Shown here piece after piece: positions 44,535 to 53,855 of a DNA stretch of 64,000 nt. Source of the DNA: CAYUVF01 sp964448045. Lineage in GTDB: Bacteria; Bacteroidota; Rhodothermia; Rhodothermales; Salinibacteraceae. The position numbers and the translations under genes were made by a program. Positions within the stretch are counted from its first letter, which is position 1, and each line of letters starts with the position of its first letter. The stretch is from assembly GCA_964448045.1 (NCBI GenBank), contig CAYUVF010000005.1, forward strand, positions 1 through 64,000, read 5' to 3'. The notes beneath the pieces were generated by a model. That model had not been told where the DNA came from. It did no database searches and saw nothing but the letters and a program-made list of their open reading frames with translations.

Positions 44535-46865
44535 CTACTCGTCCAATCTCACTTCAATCGGCTCGGGGAAGACCTCGGCGAGGTGGCCGCGCCGGATGAT
44601 CAGCTCGCCCTTGTTGCCGCGGTTCGTCACGTCGAACTTGGTGGTGCGGACGATTTCATCGCGGCCGCGGTTCGTCTGCACATGCAGGCCCTCACGCGCA
44701 GCGTCAGAGATCGTGAAGCCGAGCACCTCATCGTCATCCTCCAGGCGGATGGCCCGAACACCCTTCGCAGCCCCCTTGTAGACGGAAATCTGGTAGACGG
44801 GGAAGATCAGCGCGCGGCCGACACGGGACGCGAGACATACGTTCTCGTATCCGGCAGCGATGAACGCGCCGGTGACCTCATCGCCGTCGTCCAAGCGCAT
44901 GTATTTGCGCCCGGTGACGGTGGAGGGCTCGGTGTAGCCCTCGACGGTGAACCGTACGGCCTGCCCCTGCCGCGTGATCGCTACGACGTACGGTTCGCCA
45001 TCATAGTCGGATTCGCCATTGGCCGAGAACAGCTCGGCCTGCTCCTCGGCGTCGGGTGGGACGGGATTGGGCATGACACGGTCGTCGAACACGACCACGC
45101 CCACGACCTGCTCTTTGTCGTCAAACGAGAAATACTTCTGGATCGGCTCGCCGTAGCCGGTCGTGCTCGGCAAGTCGACGACGCGGGTGGTGTAGCAGCT
45201 GCCAAAGTTGGTGAAGAATGCGGCGGTGGCGCGGGTGGAGCCGCCCACGACCCAGCCGACCTCGTCGCCATCCCGCACGCGGATGCTGTCGACATCGGTG
45301 TACGACCCCTGGCGCTTGACCCATCCGTCGCGGGTGACGATCACGTACACGTCTTCGTCGAGGATGTAATCCTCTTCCGTGTACTCGATCTGCGCATCGG
45401 GGCCAGCGATCTCGGAACGGCGTGCATCCGCAAAATCGTTCTTGACGGCACGGAGCTCATCGCGAACGATCGTCCACCGCGCCGATTCATCATCGAGCAG
45501 AGCACGGATTTCGGTCGCCCGCTTCTCCTTTGCCTCCAGCTCCTCGCGGATGGCCTCAATCTCCATCTGCGAGAGGCGGTACAGCTTCGTTTCGAGGATG
45601 GCGTCGGCCTGTGTATCGTCGAGACTGAAACGATGCATCAGCCGCTGAGCGGCGTCCTGCTTGTTCTTCGACGAGCGGATAATTTTGATCGCCTCGTCGA
45701 GCGCATCGAAGATCGTGGCGAATCCTTTGAGGATGTGGATCCGCTTCTCCAGTCGCTCCAGTTCGTGTTCGAGCCGGCGGACGACGACCTCCATCCGAAA
45801 ATCGAGGAAGTGCCGCAGGATGGTGTACAGATCGACCTGCCGCGGCGCGCCCACATCAGCCTTTTCGGTGGGGACCAGGCACGTCAGGTTGACGTGGAAG
45901 CGCGTTTGGAGTGGAGTGTGCTTGAACAGATACGCCATCGCCGCCTCGGCATCCGAGCCGCGCTTGAGCTCCAGCACAATCCGTACATCATCGGTCGATT
46001 CGTCGCGCACGTTCGAGAGCTGCGGGACCTCTTCATCGGCAATGTGGTCGCCGATCTTTTCAACCAGCTTGCTCTTGTCGACGCCGTATGGGATGGACGT
46101 GATGATCGCGCGGGTCTTGCCCTGCATCTCGTACTCGCCGCGCAGTTCGATCGTCCCCTTTCCGGATTCGTAGATGTCGAGGATCTCCTCCTCGGTGTTG
46201 AGGATGCGCCCGCCCGTCGGAAAATCGGGGCCCTTGATGTGGTTCTGGACGAGCGTCGAAATCCGCGCGTTGGGCGATTCGATCATGTAGATGCACGCGT
46301 CGATCACCTCACCGAGGTTGTGCGGCGGGATGTTCGTCGCCATCCCGACGGCGATGCCGCTCGCGCCGTTGACGAGCAGATTGGGCACCTTCGATGGCAG
46401 CACGATGGGCTCGTCGAGCGTGCCGTCGAAATTCGGCCGGTAGTCGACGGTCTGCTGCCGCAGCTCCTCCAGCATCTGCATGGCGAGGGGCTGCAACTTG
46501 GCCTCGGTGTAGCGCATGGCTGCTGGGCTATCGCCATCGAGCGAGCCAAAGTTACCGTGGCCGTCGACGAGCGGCATCCGCAGCGAGAAGTCCTGTGCCA
46601 TCCGCACCATCGCATCGTAAATCGCCGAGTCGCCGTGCGGATGGTACTTCCCCATCGTATCACCCACGATCGTCGCGCTCTTGCGGTGGCGCCGATCCGG
46701 ATAAAGCCGCAGGCTATCGAACATAGCATACAGGATCCGGCGCTGGACGGGTTTTAGCCCGTCGCGGATGTCCGGCAGAGCGCGGCTTGTAATAACGGAT
46801 AATGCGTAGTTGAGATACCGCTCACGCGTCGTCTCGTGCAGCGGGATCGTTTTTGTTACCGGCAT
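44535..46865 (-). CDS. parC: DNA topoisomerase IV subunit A
   Basis: The 776-residue DNA breakage-reunion subunit carries the catalytic Tyr in AMRYTEAKL and the quinolone-resistance-determining region GKYHPHGDSAIYDAMVRMA with the sensitive-type Ser and Asp at the positions equivalent to GyrA 83 and 87. The GIAVGMATNIPPHN segment and a C-terminal beta-pinwheel follow. The seven-residue GyrA box (QRRGGKG) of gyrases is absent, so it is called topoisomerase IV. It heads parC - DUF2726 - parE, with a good promoter 45 bp upstream. Confidence 0.9.
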   Translation of the reverse strand: MPVTKTIPLHETTRERYLNYALSVITSRALPDIRDGLKPVQRRILYAMFDSLRLYPDRRHRKSATIVGDTMGKYHPHGDSAIYDAMVRMAQDFSLRMPLVDGHGNFGSLDGDSPAAMRYTEAKLQPLAMQMLEELRQQTVDYRPNFDGTLDEPIVLPSKVPNLLVNGASGIAVGMATNIPPHNLGEVIDACIYMIESPNARISTLVQNHIKGPDFPTGGRILNTEEEILDIYESGKGTIELRGEYEMQGKTRAIITSIPYGVDKSKLVEKIGDHIADEEVPQLSNVRDESTDDVRIVLELKRGSDAEAAMAYLFKHTPLQTRFHVNLTCLVPTEKADVGAPRQVDLYTILRHFLDFRMEVVVRRLEHELERLEKRIHILKGFATIFDALDEAIKIIRSSKNKQDAAQRLMHRFSLDDTQADAILETKLYRLSQMEIEAIREELEAKEKRATEIRALLDDESARWTIVRDELRAVKNDFADARRSEIAGPDAQIEYTEEDYILDEDVYVIVTRDGWVKRQGSYTDVDSIRVRDGDEVGWVVGGSTRATAAFFTNFGSCYTTRVVDLPSTTGYGEPIQKYFSFDDKEQVVGVVVFDDRVMPNPVPPDAEEQAELFSANGESDYDGEPYVVAITRQGQAVRFTVEGYTEPSTVTGRKYMRLDDGDEVTGAFIAAGYENVCLASRVGRALIFPVYQISVYKGAAKGVRAIRLEDDDEVLGFTISDAAREGLHVQTNRGRDEIVRTTKFDVTNRGNKGELIIRRGHLAEVFPEPIEVRLDE

Positions 46866-46909
46866 CTTTTCTTTTCAATAACGGATTTCTTTGCGGTCAA
46901 AACAATGAT

Positions 46910-46938
46910 AATATACAGGTCCGCCACCGTAGTGTCAG
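46910..46938 (-). promoter_or_regulatory. Sigma70-like promoter for parC - DUF2726 - parE
   Basis: On the minus strand CTGACA (-35) and TATATT (-10) are separated by exactly 17 bases. The predicted start leaves a leader of about 38 bases, which includes an ATCCGTTATTG element shared with the prfB leader. Confidence 0.55.
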
Positions 46939-47038
46939 GGGATCGGCAGATGGCGATGTGAGAATTTCAAATGACCCGAGACTTGCACCGGCGATCAAAC
47001 CCGAGGTTCATTCGCTGCGCAAAGTGCCATCCGCCCCC

Positions 47039-47677
47039 TCAGTACGCCAGCGTGAAGTAGTCCTCTTTACGATCGGCATGGGCGCGCAGGACGTTCGCCT
47101 CGGCCATGCTGAACAGCGTCTGCGACGCGCGATACAGCGGGATGTTGGCCAGCTGCGCGTACTGCTCTACCGTGATGCGACCGTAGTCCTTAAGATAGCG
47201 CATCAAGAGCGATTCCTTCTCTCCAAACCGCAACGTCGCCTGCGGCTGCCGATCTTCCTCGCGCATGATTTGCACCGATTCCGGACTCGCCTCTACGCTC
47301 CGCTCATTCACACGAACGTACGGCGTGAGATCGCCTTCCTTGGACTCCAGAAAGTGCGGCTTTTCACGGCTTTCGGGCACCTCCACCAGAAGGACATCCC
47401 GATCAGCCGGCGTCAGGATCCGTTCCGCCGAGAAGTCTACTGGGGGCCGGCAGAAGGTGGTATTGGCTTTGCGGAGAACGAACAGCTCCTCGGCGGCGTC
47501 ATCGACGCCTACAATGGTGCCCGCATCGTTAACGCCCAGCAGCACCCGTCCGCCATGGGTGTTAGCCAGCGCAATGAGCTCCTTGGCGATGCGGGCCGGA
47601 CGCGGCACCTTATGCTTGAACTCAAGACTCACGCCCTCGCCGAGCGCGACGAGCTGTTGCAATTCCTGAAATGTCAT
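47039..47677 (-). CDS. AlbA_2/Schlafen-like domain protein with C-terminal winged helix
   Basis: The 212-residue protein starts with the AlbA_2 (divergent AAA-4) pattern: GEGVSLEFKHKVPRPARIAKE quoted in part as EGVSLEFKHKV, then ALANTHGGRVLLGVNDAGTIVGVD. The C-terminal part (from about 150, GEKESLLMRYLKDYGRITVEQYAQL) looks like a winged-helix DNA-binding module. Such proteins are usually transcription regulators or nucleic-acid-binding factors. I put the start at ATG 47677 (MTFQELQQL). It lies 72 bp after gpsA and 173 bp before parC, all on the minus strand. Confidence 0.75.
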   Translation of the reverse strand: MTFQELQQLVALGEGVSLEFKHKVPRPARIAKELIALANTHGGRVLLGVNDAGTIVGVDDAAEELFVLRKANTTFCRPPVDFSAERILTPADRDVLLVEVPESREKPHFLESKEGDLTPYVRVNERSVEASPESVQIMREEDRQPQATLRFGEKESLLMRYLKDYGRITVEQYAQLANIPLYRASQTLFSMAEANVLRAHADRKEDYFTLAY

Positions 47678-47748
47678 CGTAGGATCTGGCGGTGAGGGGG
47701 TGTCGCGGGCATGACGGGGCGCACGAGTCGCCCAAGACAGCGCAAGCC

Positions 47749-48783
47749 TCACACCTCATCCTCGAGAACATCGGGTAGCCAGTGCTCCCGCTTGGCCTCA
47801 CGAGTCATCAGGTCGTGGACGGCCTCCTCTGGATCTTTTCCTTCGAAAAGGATCGCATACACCGCTTCGGTGATCGGCATCTCGACCTGCAACTGCTGGG
47901 CCAGATCGTGTACCGACTCGGTGGTACGGACCCCCTCGGCAATCATGTTCATGCTCGATTCGACTTCTTCCAACGACCGGCCCCGGCCCATCTGTTCGCC
48001 GAAGTGCCGATTGCGGCTGTGCTCGCTCATGCACGTCACCACGAGATCGCCGATGCCCGCCAATCCGGAAAACGTGGAGGGATCGGCACCGAGCGCGATG
48101 CCGAGACGCCGGATTTCGGCAATGCCGCGGGTGACGATGGCAGCCTTGCTGTTGTCGCCGTAGCCGAGCCCGTCGCCCATACCCGCCGCGAGCGCCAGCA
48201 CGTTCTTGACGGCACCGCCCACTTCGACGCCAATGACGTCGGTGTTAACGTACACCCGCAGCCGATCCGTCATGAAGATGGCCTGGATCGCCTCGGCAGA
48301 CGCCTCGGTGGGCGCAGCAGCCACGACCGTCGTCGGGCGTCCTTCCGCGACCTCTTCGGCGTGGCTCGGGCCGTGTAGCACCCCGATCCGATCGTACGGG
48401 ACCGCCGGGAGCACCTCGTCGAGCACCTGCGTAGGCACCTTCAACGTGTGATTCTCGATCCCCTTTGCCAGCGATACCACGAGCAGGTCCGGGTGGGCGA
48501 ACGGAGCGAGCTTCTGCGCCACCGAACGGACGGACTGCGAGGGAATCGCGATCGCCCATACGTCCGCCGACTGGGCGGCTTCTTCGAGATCGGAAGTGAT
48601 CCGAACGGTGTCCGGGATCGTGACTTCGGGAAGATAGGTGGGATTGTGCCGGGTCGCGCGCATGCGCTCGGCGGCCTCGGGGCGGCGCGCCCAGAGGGTG
48701 ACCTCATGTCCGGCTTCGGCCAAGAGGACAGCCAGGGCCGTGCCCCAGCTTCCGGCCCCGAACATGGCAACGTGTTGAGCCAT
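47749..48783 (-). CDS. gpsA: NAD(P)-dependent glycerol-3-phosphate dehydrogenase
   Basis: The 344-residue enzyme reduces dihydroxyacetone phosphate to sn-glycerol-3-phosphate for phospholipid synthesis. It has the N-terminal Rossmann motif FGAGSWGTAL, SLAKGIENHTLK, the catalytic Lys region EVGGAVKNVLALAAG and the GLAGIGDLVVTC loop. The ATG at 48783 (MAQHVAMFG) was chosen over a TTG at 48792. It lies 150 bp from plsY, which uses its product. It is the anabolic counterpart of the glpD genes further right. Confidence 0.95.
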   Translation of the reverse strand: MAQHVAMFGAGSWGTALAVLLAEAGHEVTLWARRPEAAERMRATRHNPTYLPEVTIPDTVRITSDLEEAAQSADVWAIAIPSQSVRSVAQKLAPFAHPDLLVVSLAKGIENHTLKVPTQVLDEVLPAVPYDRIGVLHGPSHAEEVAEGRPTTVVAAAPTEASAEAIQAIFMTDRLRVYVNTDVIGVEVGGAVKNVLALAAGMGDGLGYGDNSKAAIVTRGIAEIRRLGIALGADPSTFSGLAGIGDLVVTCMSEHSRNRHFGEQMGRGRSLEEVESSMNMIAEGVRTTESVHDLAQQLQVEMPITEAVYAILFEGKDPEEAVHDLMTREAKREHWLPDVLEDEV

Positions 48784-48933
48784 CTTGAGCAATAGCAGTT
48801 AATGATAGCGGGAGGTCCCGCAGAAGAACATACACGGATCTCTGCGTCCCGCGTCTTATCTCGACGAAAGAGCGGCTCTTCTACTTCGGGGCGCTCCGCC
48901 TGAGTCAGCCGGTCGGACAAACGCAGGGGGCCG

Positions 48934-49629
48934 CTAAATTTCGCCGCGGCCCAGCATCCCCTCTGCTGGACTGAACGAGCCAACCCGGTTTTCGTTGCCT
49001 TGCATCAATCGCTTGATGTTGGAGCGGTGAGCAATGATGATCCCGAGCGCAATTACCGCACTGAAGACCAGCAGGCTGGGATCCAGATCGATGTCGAAGA
49101 GGTAGCGGCGGATCGCCACAACCGAGGGGAACGTGATTGCTGCGGTAATCGATGAGAGGGACACATACCGCGAGCTAAAGAGCACCACGGCAAAAACGCC
49201 GAGGGTGATGACCATCGTCAACGGCGTAATAGCCAGCAGCATGCCCGCCGCGGTATTGACACCCTTGCCGCCCTCGAAGCGCGCCCAAATCGGATACATG
49301 TGGCCGACGATGGCGCCCAGGCCTGCCAACAGGCATACCACCGTCTGCGCCTGCCAGGGCAGCAAGCCCCAGTGCGGAATCGGATCGATGGGGTTGTTGA
49401 TAAAAAAGGGCGCGACGACGCCGGCTGCGAGCACCCCTTTGCCGAGGTCGACGATGGTCGCCGCCACCCCGGCCTTCCAGCCCAGCACCCGAAAGGCGTT
49501 CGTCGCCCCTGCATTTTTGCTCCCGTAGTTGCGCAAATCGACCCCATACATCAACCTGCCAGACCAGAGACTGCCCGGAATGGACCCGAGCAAGTAGCTT
49601 ATCACAAGAATTACAGCAACCGAAATCAT
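48934..49629 (-). CDS. plsY: Acyl-phosphate:glycerol-3-phosphate acyltransferase
   Basis: The 231-residue membrane enzyme acylates glycerol-3-phosphate at position 1 using acyl-phosphate, the first step of phospholipid synthesis. The PlsY motifs are present: SYLLGSIPGSLW, YGSKNAGATNAFRVLG, and HMYPIWARFEGGKGVNTAAG. Seven or so membrane spans are likely. plsY-gpsA adjacency is common in bacteria and makes metabolic sense. Confidence 0.93.
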   Translation of the reverse strand: MISVAVILVISYLLGSIPGSLWSGRLMYGVDLRNYGSKNAGATNAFRVLGWKAGVAATIVDLGKGVLAAGVVAPFFINNPIDPIPHWGLLPWQAQTVVCLLAGLGAIVGHMYPIWARFEGGKGVNTAAGMLLAITPLTMVITLGVFAVVLFSSRYVSLSSITAAITFPSVVAIRRYLFDIDLDPSLLVFSAVIALGIIIAHRSNIKRLMQGNENRVGSFSPAEGMLGRGEI

Positions 49630-49774
49630 AGTATCAGTATGTCGGGTGGAACGGCACGCGAAGCGGGATTGGTAGGGCTTCCAGAAGGATTAAGCCGCCA
49701 AAATCGCCGCCATTCAATCATGTATTCAACCCACTCAATCTGTCCGAATGTTCCACTCGGATGGGCAATCGGCG

Positions 49775-50776
49775 TCAATCTGTGGTCACGGTGCCGATGA
49801 ACGTAGCGGCGGCATCCTGTACTGCCAGCACTTCCTGCGCCGCCTCAACGTCGTTTTCTGCGACAATTGCGATGAGCCCAATGCCCAGATTGAACGTGCG
49901 GCGCATGTCGGCCTCGGGCACGGTGCCCCGCTCCTGAATGAGATCAAATATCGGGGGGCGCGTCCAGGCGTCGTAATTAACGGTAAAGTCAAGCGCTTCG
50001 GGAACGACGCGGCGCGTATTGCCGGGGATGCCCCCACCGGTGACGTGCACCAATCCACGAGCGAGCCCCGCGTCGATGAGTGCACGGATTGGCCGCCTGT
50101 ACGACCGGTGTACCTGCAGGAGCGCATCGCCCACGGACTGCCCTTCCAGCTCGCGCGGCGTATCCGTCACTGAAAACGACTCGAACAGCACCTTGCGCGC
50201 CAAGGAGTAGCCATTGGTATGAAGGCCCGTGGAAGGAAGGCCCAGCAACACATCCCCCGCCTCAATGGCTGATCCATCGATGATCGCCTCCTTCTCGACG
50301 ATGCCCACGATGGTGCCCGCAAGGTCGAACTCGCCCTCGGCGTAGAGATCTGGCATTTCCGCCGTCTCGCCGCCCACGAGCGCACATCCATTCTGCTTGC
50401 AGGCCGCGACGAATCCGCTCACGACCGACTCGGCCACGCCGGGCTCCAACGCCCCGGTCGAGTAATAATCAAGGAAGTAGAGCGGCTCGGCCCCGCATAC
50501 GGCGATGTCGTTGACGCAGTGATTAACGAGGTCTTGCCCGACGGTGTCGTACCGCCCGGCGCGGGCGGCCACTTTGACCTTGGTACCCACCCCATCGATC
50601 GATGAGACGAGCACCGGGCGCTCGTAGCCATCCAAGTCGAGCTCAAAGAACGACCCGAATGCCCCGATATCGGTCAACACGCCCGGAGTGAACGTTTCAC
50701 GGACCATCGGCCCGATACGGCGAACCGTTTCGTCGCCCGCTTCGATGTCAACCCCGGCGTCGCGATAGGTAGTCAT
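49775..50776 (-). CDS. purM: Phosphoribosylformylglycinamidine cyclo-ligase (AIR synthetase)
   Basis: The 333-residue ATP-dependent enzyme closes the imidazole ring in purine synthesis. Typical stretches are SSIDGVGTKVKVA, HCVNDIAVCGAEPLYFLDY, ALVGGETAEMPDLY, LPSTGLHTNGYSLAR and VHVTGGGIPGNTRRV. The length and start (MTTYRDAGVD) are normal. It seems to stand alone, with gaps of 88 and 145 bp to its neighbours. Confidence 0.96.
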   Translation of the reverse strand: MTTYRDAGVDIEAGDETVRRIGPMVRETFTPGVLTDIGAFGSFFELDLDGYERPVLVSSIDGVGTKVKVAARAGRYDTVGQDLVNHCVNDIAVCGAEPLYFLDYYSTGALEPGVAESVVSGFVAACKQNGCALVGGETAEMPDLYAEGEFDLAGTIVGIVEKEAIIDGSAIEAGDVLLGLPSTGLHTNGYSLARKVLFESFSVTDTPRELEGQSVGDALLQVHRSYRRPIRALIDAGLARGLVHVTGGGIPGNTRRVVPEALDFTVNYDAWTRPPIFDLIQERGTVPEADMRRTFNLGIGLIAIVAENDVEAAQEVLAVQDAAATFIGTVTTD

Positions 50777-50864
50777 AGCAGCTCCATTGTGAGAAGAGTC
50801 AGGCGCGCATCTGCATGGTACAAAGGCGCCCGCATCGAAACATGCAAACTGTGTGAACCTGCAG

Positions 50865-51701
50865 TCAACCGCGCATGGTGGCTTTGCCGAAGATCGCTTG
50901 CAGATACACCTGCGTCTTGCGGAAGAGCGGCAGCTTGATGGGGGCGCTCCACAGATCGTACTCGCGCCGCTCGACTTCGCTGAGCATCTCTAATGCCCCG
51001 AGCCACCAGCGCTTCAGCACAAAGCGCAGGCGCCACTCCTCAACAGTCGGGATGAGAGGCTGGCCCTGCCCCATGGCGTCACGCGCACGAACGGACTGTT
51101 TCCAGAGCAGCCGCCGCACGTTATCATCGAGGCGCCCATCACGCAACTGATCAATGCTCACGCCCGACTGCTCCAGATTGTCCACCGGAATGAACAGCCA
51201 GTCGCGCTCCAGATCACGCGGAAGCCGGATCAGGCGCCCAACGAAGAAGAACCCACGCGCCAGCTCATCGAGCTTGCTCCGATTCCACTTCTGATCCATC
51301 CCGGCCAGCCCCCCCAACAGGCGCCCATGCGCCACCACCCAGTGGCGAACGAAGCGGTTAAGCGCGGGCGTGTCGTCGAACCGGACGCGCCCCTGCAGCT
51401 GCTGCGCCGCGTCGATCTGATCGGCCAAGTGCGTGCGCGAGAGATCGTGTTCGGCGCACACCCGGTACGCCGGCTTCCAAATATCCTCTCGCAGCAGGCG
51501 CAGGGGCTTGCCCTCCCGAGCGCGGGCTTTCTCCTCTGCAAAAAACGACGCATCGACCGCAGACTGCCCGTTTCGGGTGACCGGCGGCGCCTCCAGCAAG
51601 CCGCTGTGCCAGTCCCAGAGCGCTTGCACGTGAGGGCGCAACGCACCGGGCCAGTCGTCGTACAGCGGGCGCGGCAGATCGGCCGGCGAAGAATCGGACA
51701 T
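50865..51701 (-). CDS. Squalene/phytoene synthase-like protein lacking the canonical Asp-rich motifs
   Basis: The 278-residue protein follows the squalene/phytoene synthase layout: ALRPHVQALWDW near residue 25, HLADQIDAAQQ, HWVVAHGRLLGG, and a DLERDWLFIPVDNLEQSGVS segment equivalent to the second substrate region. The first DxxxD (DDIAD-type) motif, which binds Mg-diphosphate, is replaced by SGLLEAP, and the second is altered. It is therefore either a specialised or a non-catalytic family member. Carotenoids and related isoprenoids are abundant in pigmented halophiles, but no other isoprenoid gene is nearby. The start at 51701 (MSDSSPADL) leaves out an unconserved leader that would overlap the acn terminator. 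Confidence 0.65.
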   Translation of the reverse strand: MSDSSPADLPRPLYDDWPGALRPHVQALWDWHSGLLEAPPVTRNGQSAVDASFFAEEKARAREGKPLRLLREDIWKPAYRVCAEHDLSRTHLADQIDAAQQLQGRVRFDDTPALNRFVRHWVVAHGRLLGGLAGMDQKWNRSKLDELARGFFFVGRLIRLPRDLERDWLFIPVDNLEQSGVSIDQLRDGRLDDNVRRLLWKQSVRARDAMGQGQPLIPTVEEWRLRFVLKRWWLGALEMLSEVERREYDLWSAPIKLPLFRKTQVYLQAIFGKATMRG

Positions 51702-51734
51702 GGGCAGCAACAGGGCTAAATCTGGAAAACGCAC

Positions 51735-51766
51735 AAAACGGGGAAGCCGGTTGCCCAACTTCCCCG
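51735..51766 (-). terminator. Intrinsic terminator of the aconitase gene
   Basis: On the minus strand CGGGGAAG pairs perfectly with CTTCCCCG around a 12-base loop and is followed by TTTTGTG. It lies 33 bp after the aconitase stop codon. Confidence 0.8.
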
Positions 51767-51798
51767 CGTGCGGTTGATCGTGTGCGACGGTAGGCCGA

Positions 51799-53760
51799 TC
51801 AGGCCTGCGCAAACTCCTTCTTGACGACGGAAATCTGACTCCCACTGAGCACCATCTCCAGCTCGCGCTCGGAGAGATCGTGCGCCATCGTGTAGGTCGT
51901 ATCCTTCGTCACGTTGCGGACCTCCACCTCGTGCCCGCTTCTAATCTGATCGCGCAGGTCGGTGAACTGCAGCTCGTCGCCCTGATCGATGTCGTCGTAA
52001 TCGGCGTCGTTCTGGAACGTCAGCGGCAGAATGCCGAAGTTGGCGAGATTCTGCCGGTGGATCCGGGCGAAGCTCTTGACGAGCTTAACGCGCGTGCCGA
52101 GCCAGCGGGGCGCAATCGCGGCGTGCTCGCGGCTGGAGCCCTGGCCGTAATTGGTGCCCGCCACGATGGCGTGGCCGGTGTCATCGACCGCCTGGCTCCG
52201 CTCAAAAAAGCGCTCATCGACCTGCTCGAAGACGAATTCACTGATCTTCGGGATGTTGGAGCGATACGGCAGGATGCGCGAGCCGGCGGGCATGATCTCA
52301 TCGGTCGAGATGTCATCGCCCAATTTGAGAAGAACCGGCACCGTCATTTCATCGGGCAGCGCGTCGAATTCGGGCAGCGAGACAACATTCGGGCCCTTCT
52401 CCAACTCGACGTCTTTCGCCTCTTCGACCGAGGGCGGCTCCACGAGCTGATCGGTGTTGACGATGATGTCTTCGGGCTCTTTGACGTGCGGATAGCTCAT
52501 CCCAAAGAGGTCTTCGAGATCACGCGGATCGGTGATTTTGCCCGTCAGCGCCGAGGCGGCGGCCGTTTCGGGACTCACCAGATACACGGCATCTTCTTTC
52601 GTGCCTGAGCGGCCGGGGAAGTTGCGCGGCACCGTGCGGAGCGAAATCTGTCCCGTCGCGGGCGCCTGGCCCATCCCGATGCAGCCGTTGCAGCCCGCCT
52701 GATGGATGCGCGCGCCGGAGCGGGTGAGCATCTGCAGATGGCCGGTGTTCATCAGGTTTTCCAGAATCTGACGCGACGTCGGATTCACATCGAACGAGAC
52801 GCGGTCGTGCACCTGCTTCCCATCCACAATCTCAGCGGCGACGGCAAAGTCACGGAAGCCCGGATTGGCCGACGAGCCCACGTACGTCTGATAAATCTCT
52901 TGCCCCTCAACCTCGCGGACCGGTACAACGTTACCCGGGCTGCTGGGTTTGGCAATCAGCGGCACAAGTTCGGAGAGATCGATCTCCTCGTAATGGTCGT
53001 AATCGGCATCCGGATCGGCCTTGATCTCCGACCAAGCGTCTTCGCGCCCCTGCGAGCGGAGAAAGCGCTTGACCTCGTCATCAGACGGGAAGACGGTGCT
53101 CGTGGCGCCGAGCTCGGTGCCCATGTTGGCGATGACGTGGCGGTCCATGCAGCTCAGGCTGTCGAGCCCCGGGCCGTAGTATTCGATGATGCGCCCGACA
53201 CCGCCATCCACGTCGTGGCGCCGGAGCATCTCCAGAATCACGTCCTTCGCGCTGACCCAGTCGGGCAGCTCGCCGGTGAGCTTGACGCCCCACACTTCCG
53301 GCATCCGAATGGTGTACGGCTTGCCGGCCATCGCCATGGCGACATCGAGGCCCCCGGCCCCAATCGCCAGCATGCCAATGGCACCGGCCGCCGGCGTATG
53401 GCTATCCGAGCCAATCATCGTCTTGCCCGGCACCCCGAAGCGCTCCTGATGCACAGGATGACTGACCCCGTTGCCGGGCCGGCTGTACCAAACGCCAAAC
53501 TTTTGGCACGCGCTGCGCAAGAAGAGATGATCGTCGGGGTTGCGGAAATCCGACTGGATGAGGTTGTGGTCCACGTACTGGGCCGAGAGCTCGGTCTGGA
53601 CGCGAGGAATGCCCATCGCCTCGAACTCCAGCATCACCATCGTGCCGGTGGCGTCCTGAGTGAGGGTCTGGTCCATTGTCAGGCCAATTTCCTCGCCCGG
53701 CTGCATCTCCCCCTCGACGAGGTGGCTTTCAATGAGTTTTTCTGCGACGTTTTTGCCCAT
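51799..53760 (-). CDS. Aconitate hydratase (short, Aquifex-type)
   Basis: The 653-residue protein belongs to the aconitase superfamily and should interconvert citrate and isocitrate in the TCA cycle. It is shorter than AcnA (about 890) and fits the putative aconitase group sometimes called Aquifex-type. Visible features are TQDATGTMVMLEFEAMG, IGSDSHTPAAGA, two Cys of the iron-sulfur site in HQAGCNGCIGMG (about residue 356), RNFPGRSGT and the swivel-domain GTNYGQGSSREHAA. The position that usually holds the first cluster Cys (SCTN) reads GSSANPG, so that ligand is missing or supplied differently. It is monocistronic, with a clear terminator. Confidence 0.85.
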   Translation of the reverse strand: MGKNVAEKLIESHLVEGEMQPGEEIGLTMDQTLTQDATGTMVMLEFEAMGIPRVQTELSAQYVDHNLIQSDFRNPDDHLFLRSACQKFGVWYSRPGNGVSHPVHQERFGVPGKTMIGSDSHTPAAGAIGMLAIGAGGLDVAMAMAGKPYTIRMPEVWGVKLTGELPDWVSAKDVILEMLRRHDVDGGVGRIIEYYGPGLDSLSCMDRHVIANMGTELGATSTVFPSDDEVKRFLRSQGREDAWSEIKADPDADYDHYEEIDLSELVPLIAKPSSPGNVVPVREVEGQEIYQTYVGSSANPGFRDFAVAAEIVDGKQVHDRVSFDVNPTSRQILENLMNTGHLQMLTRSGARIHQAGCNGCIGMGQAPATGQISLRTVPRNFPGRSGTKEDAVYLVSPETAAASALTGKITDPRDLEDLFGMSYPHVKEPEDIIVNTDQLVEPPSVEEAKDVELEKGPNVVSLPEFDALPDEMTVPVLLKLGDDISTDEIMPAGSRILPYRSNIPKISEFVFEQVDERFFERSQAVDDTGHAIVAGTNYGQGSSREHAAIAPRWLGTRVKLVKSFARIHRQNLANFGILPLTFQNDADYDDIDQGDELQFTDLRDQIRSGHEVEVRNVTKDTTYTMAHDLSERELEMVLSGSQISVVKKEFAQA

Positions 53761-53855
53761 GAGTGTTGGTGCGTTTCAGTTGAGCGTGCGTTCGGTCGGG
53801 GTCAAGGCCAAACGAGCACAGCCCTCGCCCGAAAATGTGATTCCATTGCTACATG

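Noticed and set aside
44583..46757. Plus-strand open frame of 724 codons opposite parC
   Set aside because: Antisense shadow of a clear topoisomerase gene with no family signature. The similar long frames opposite parE (41701-43614) and mutA (33792-35108, minus) are rejected for the same reason.
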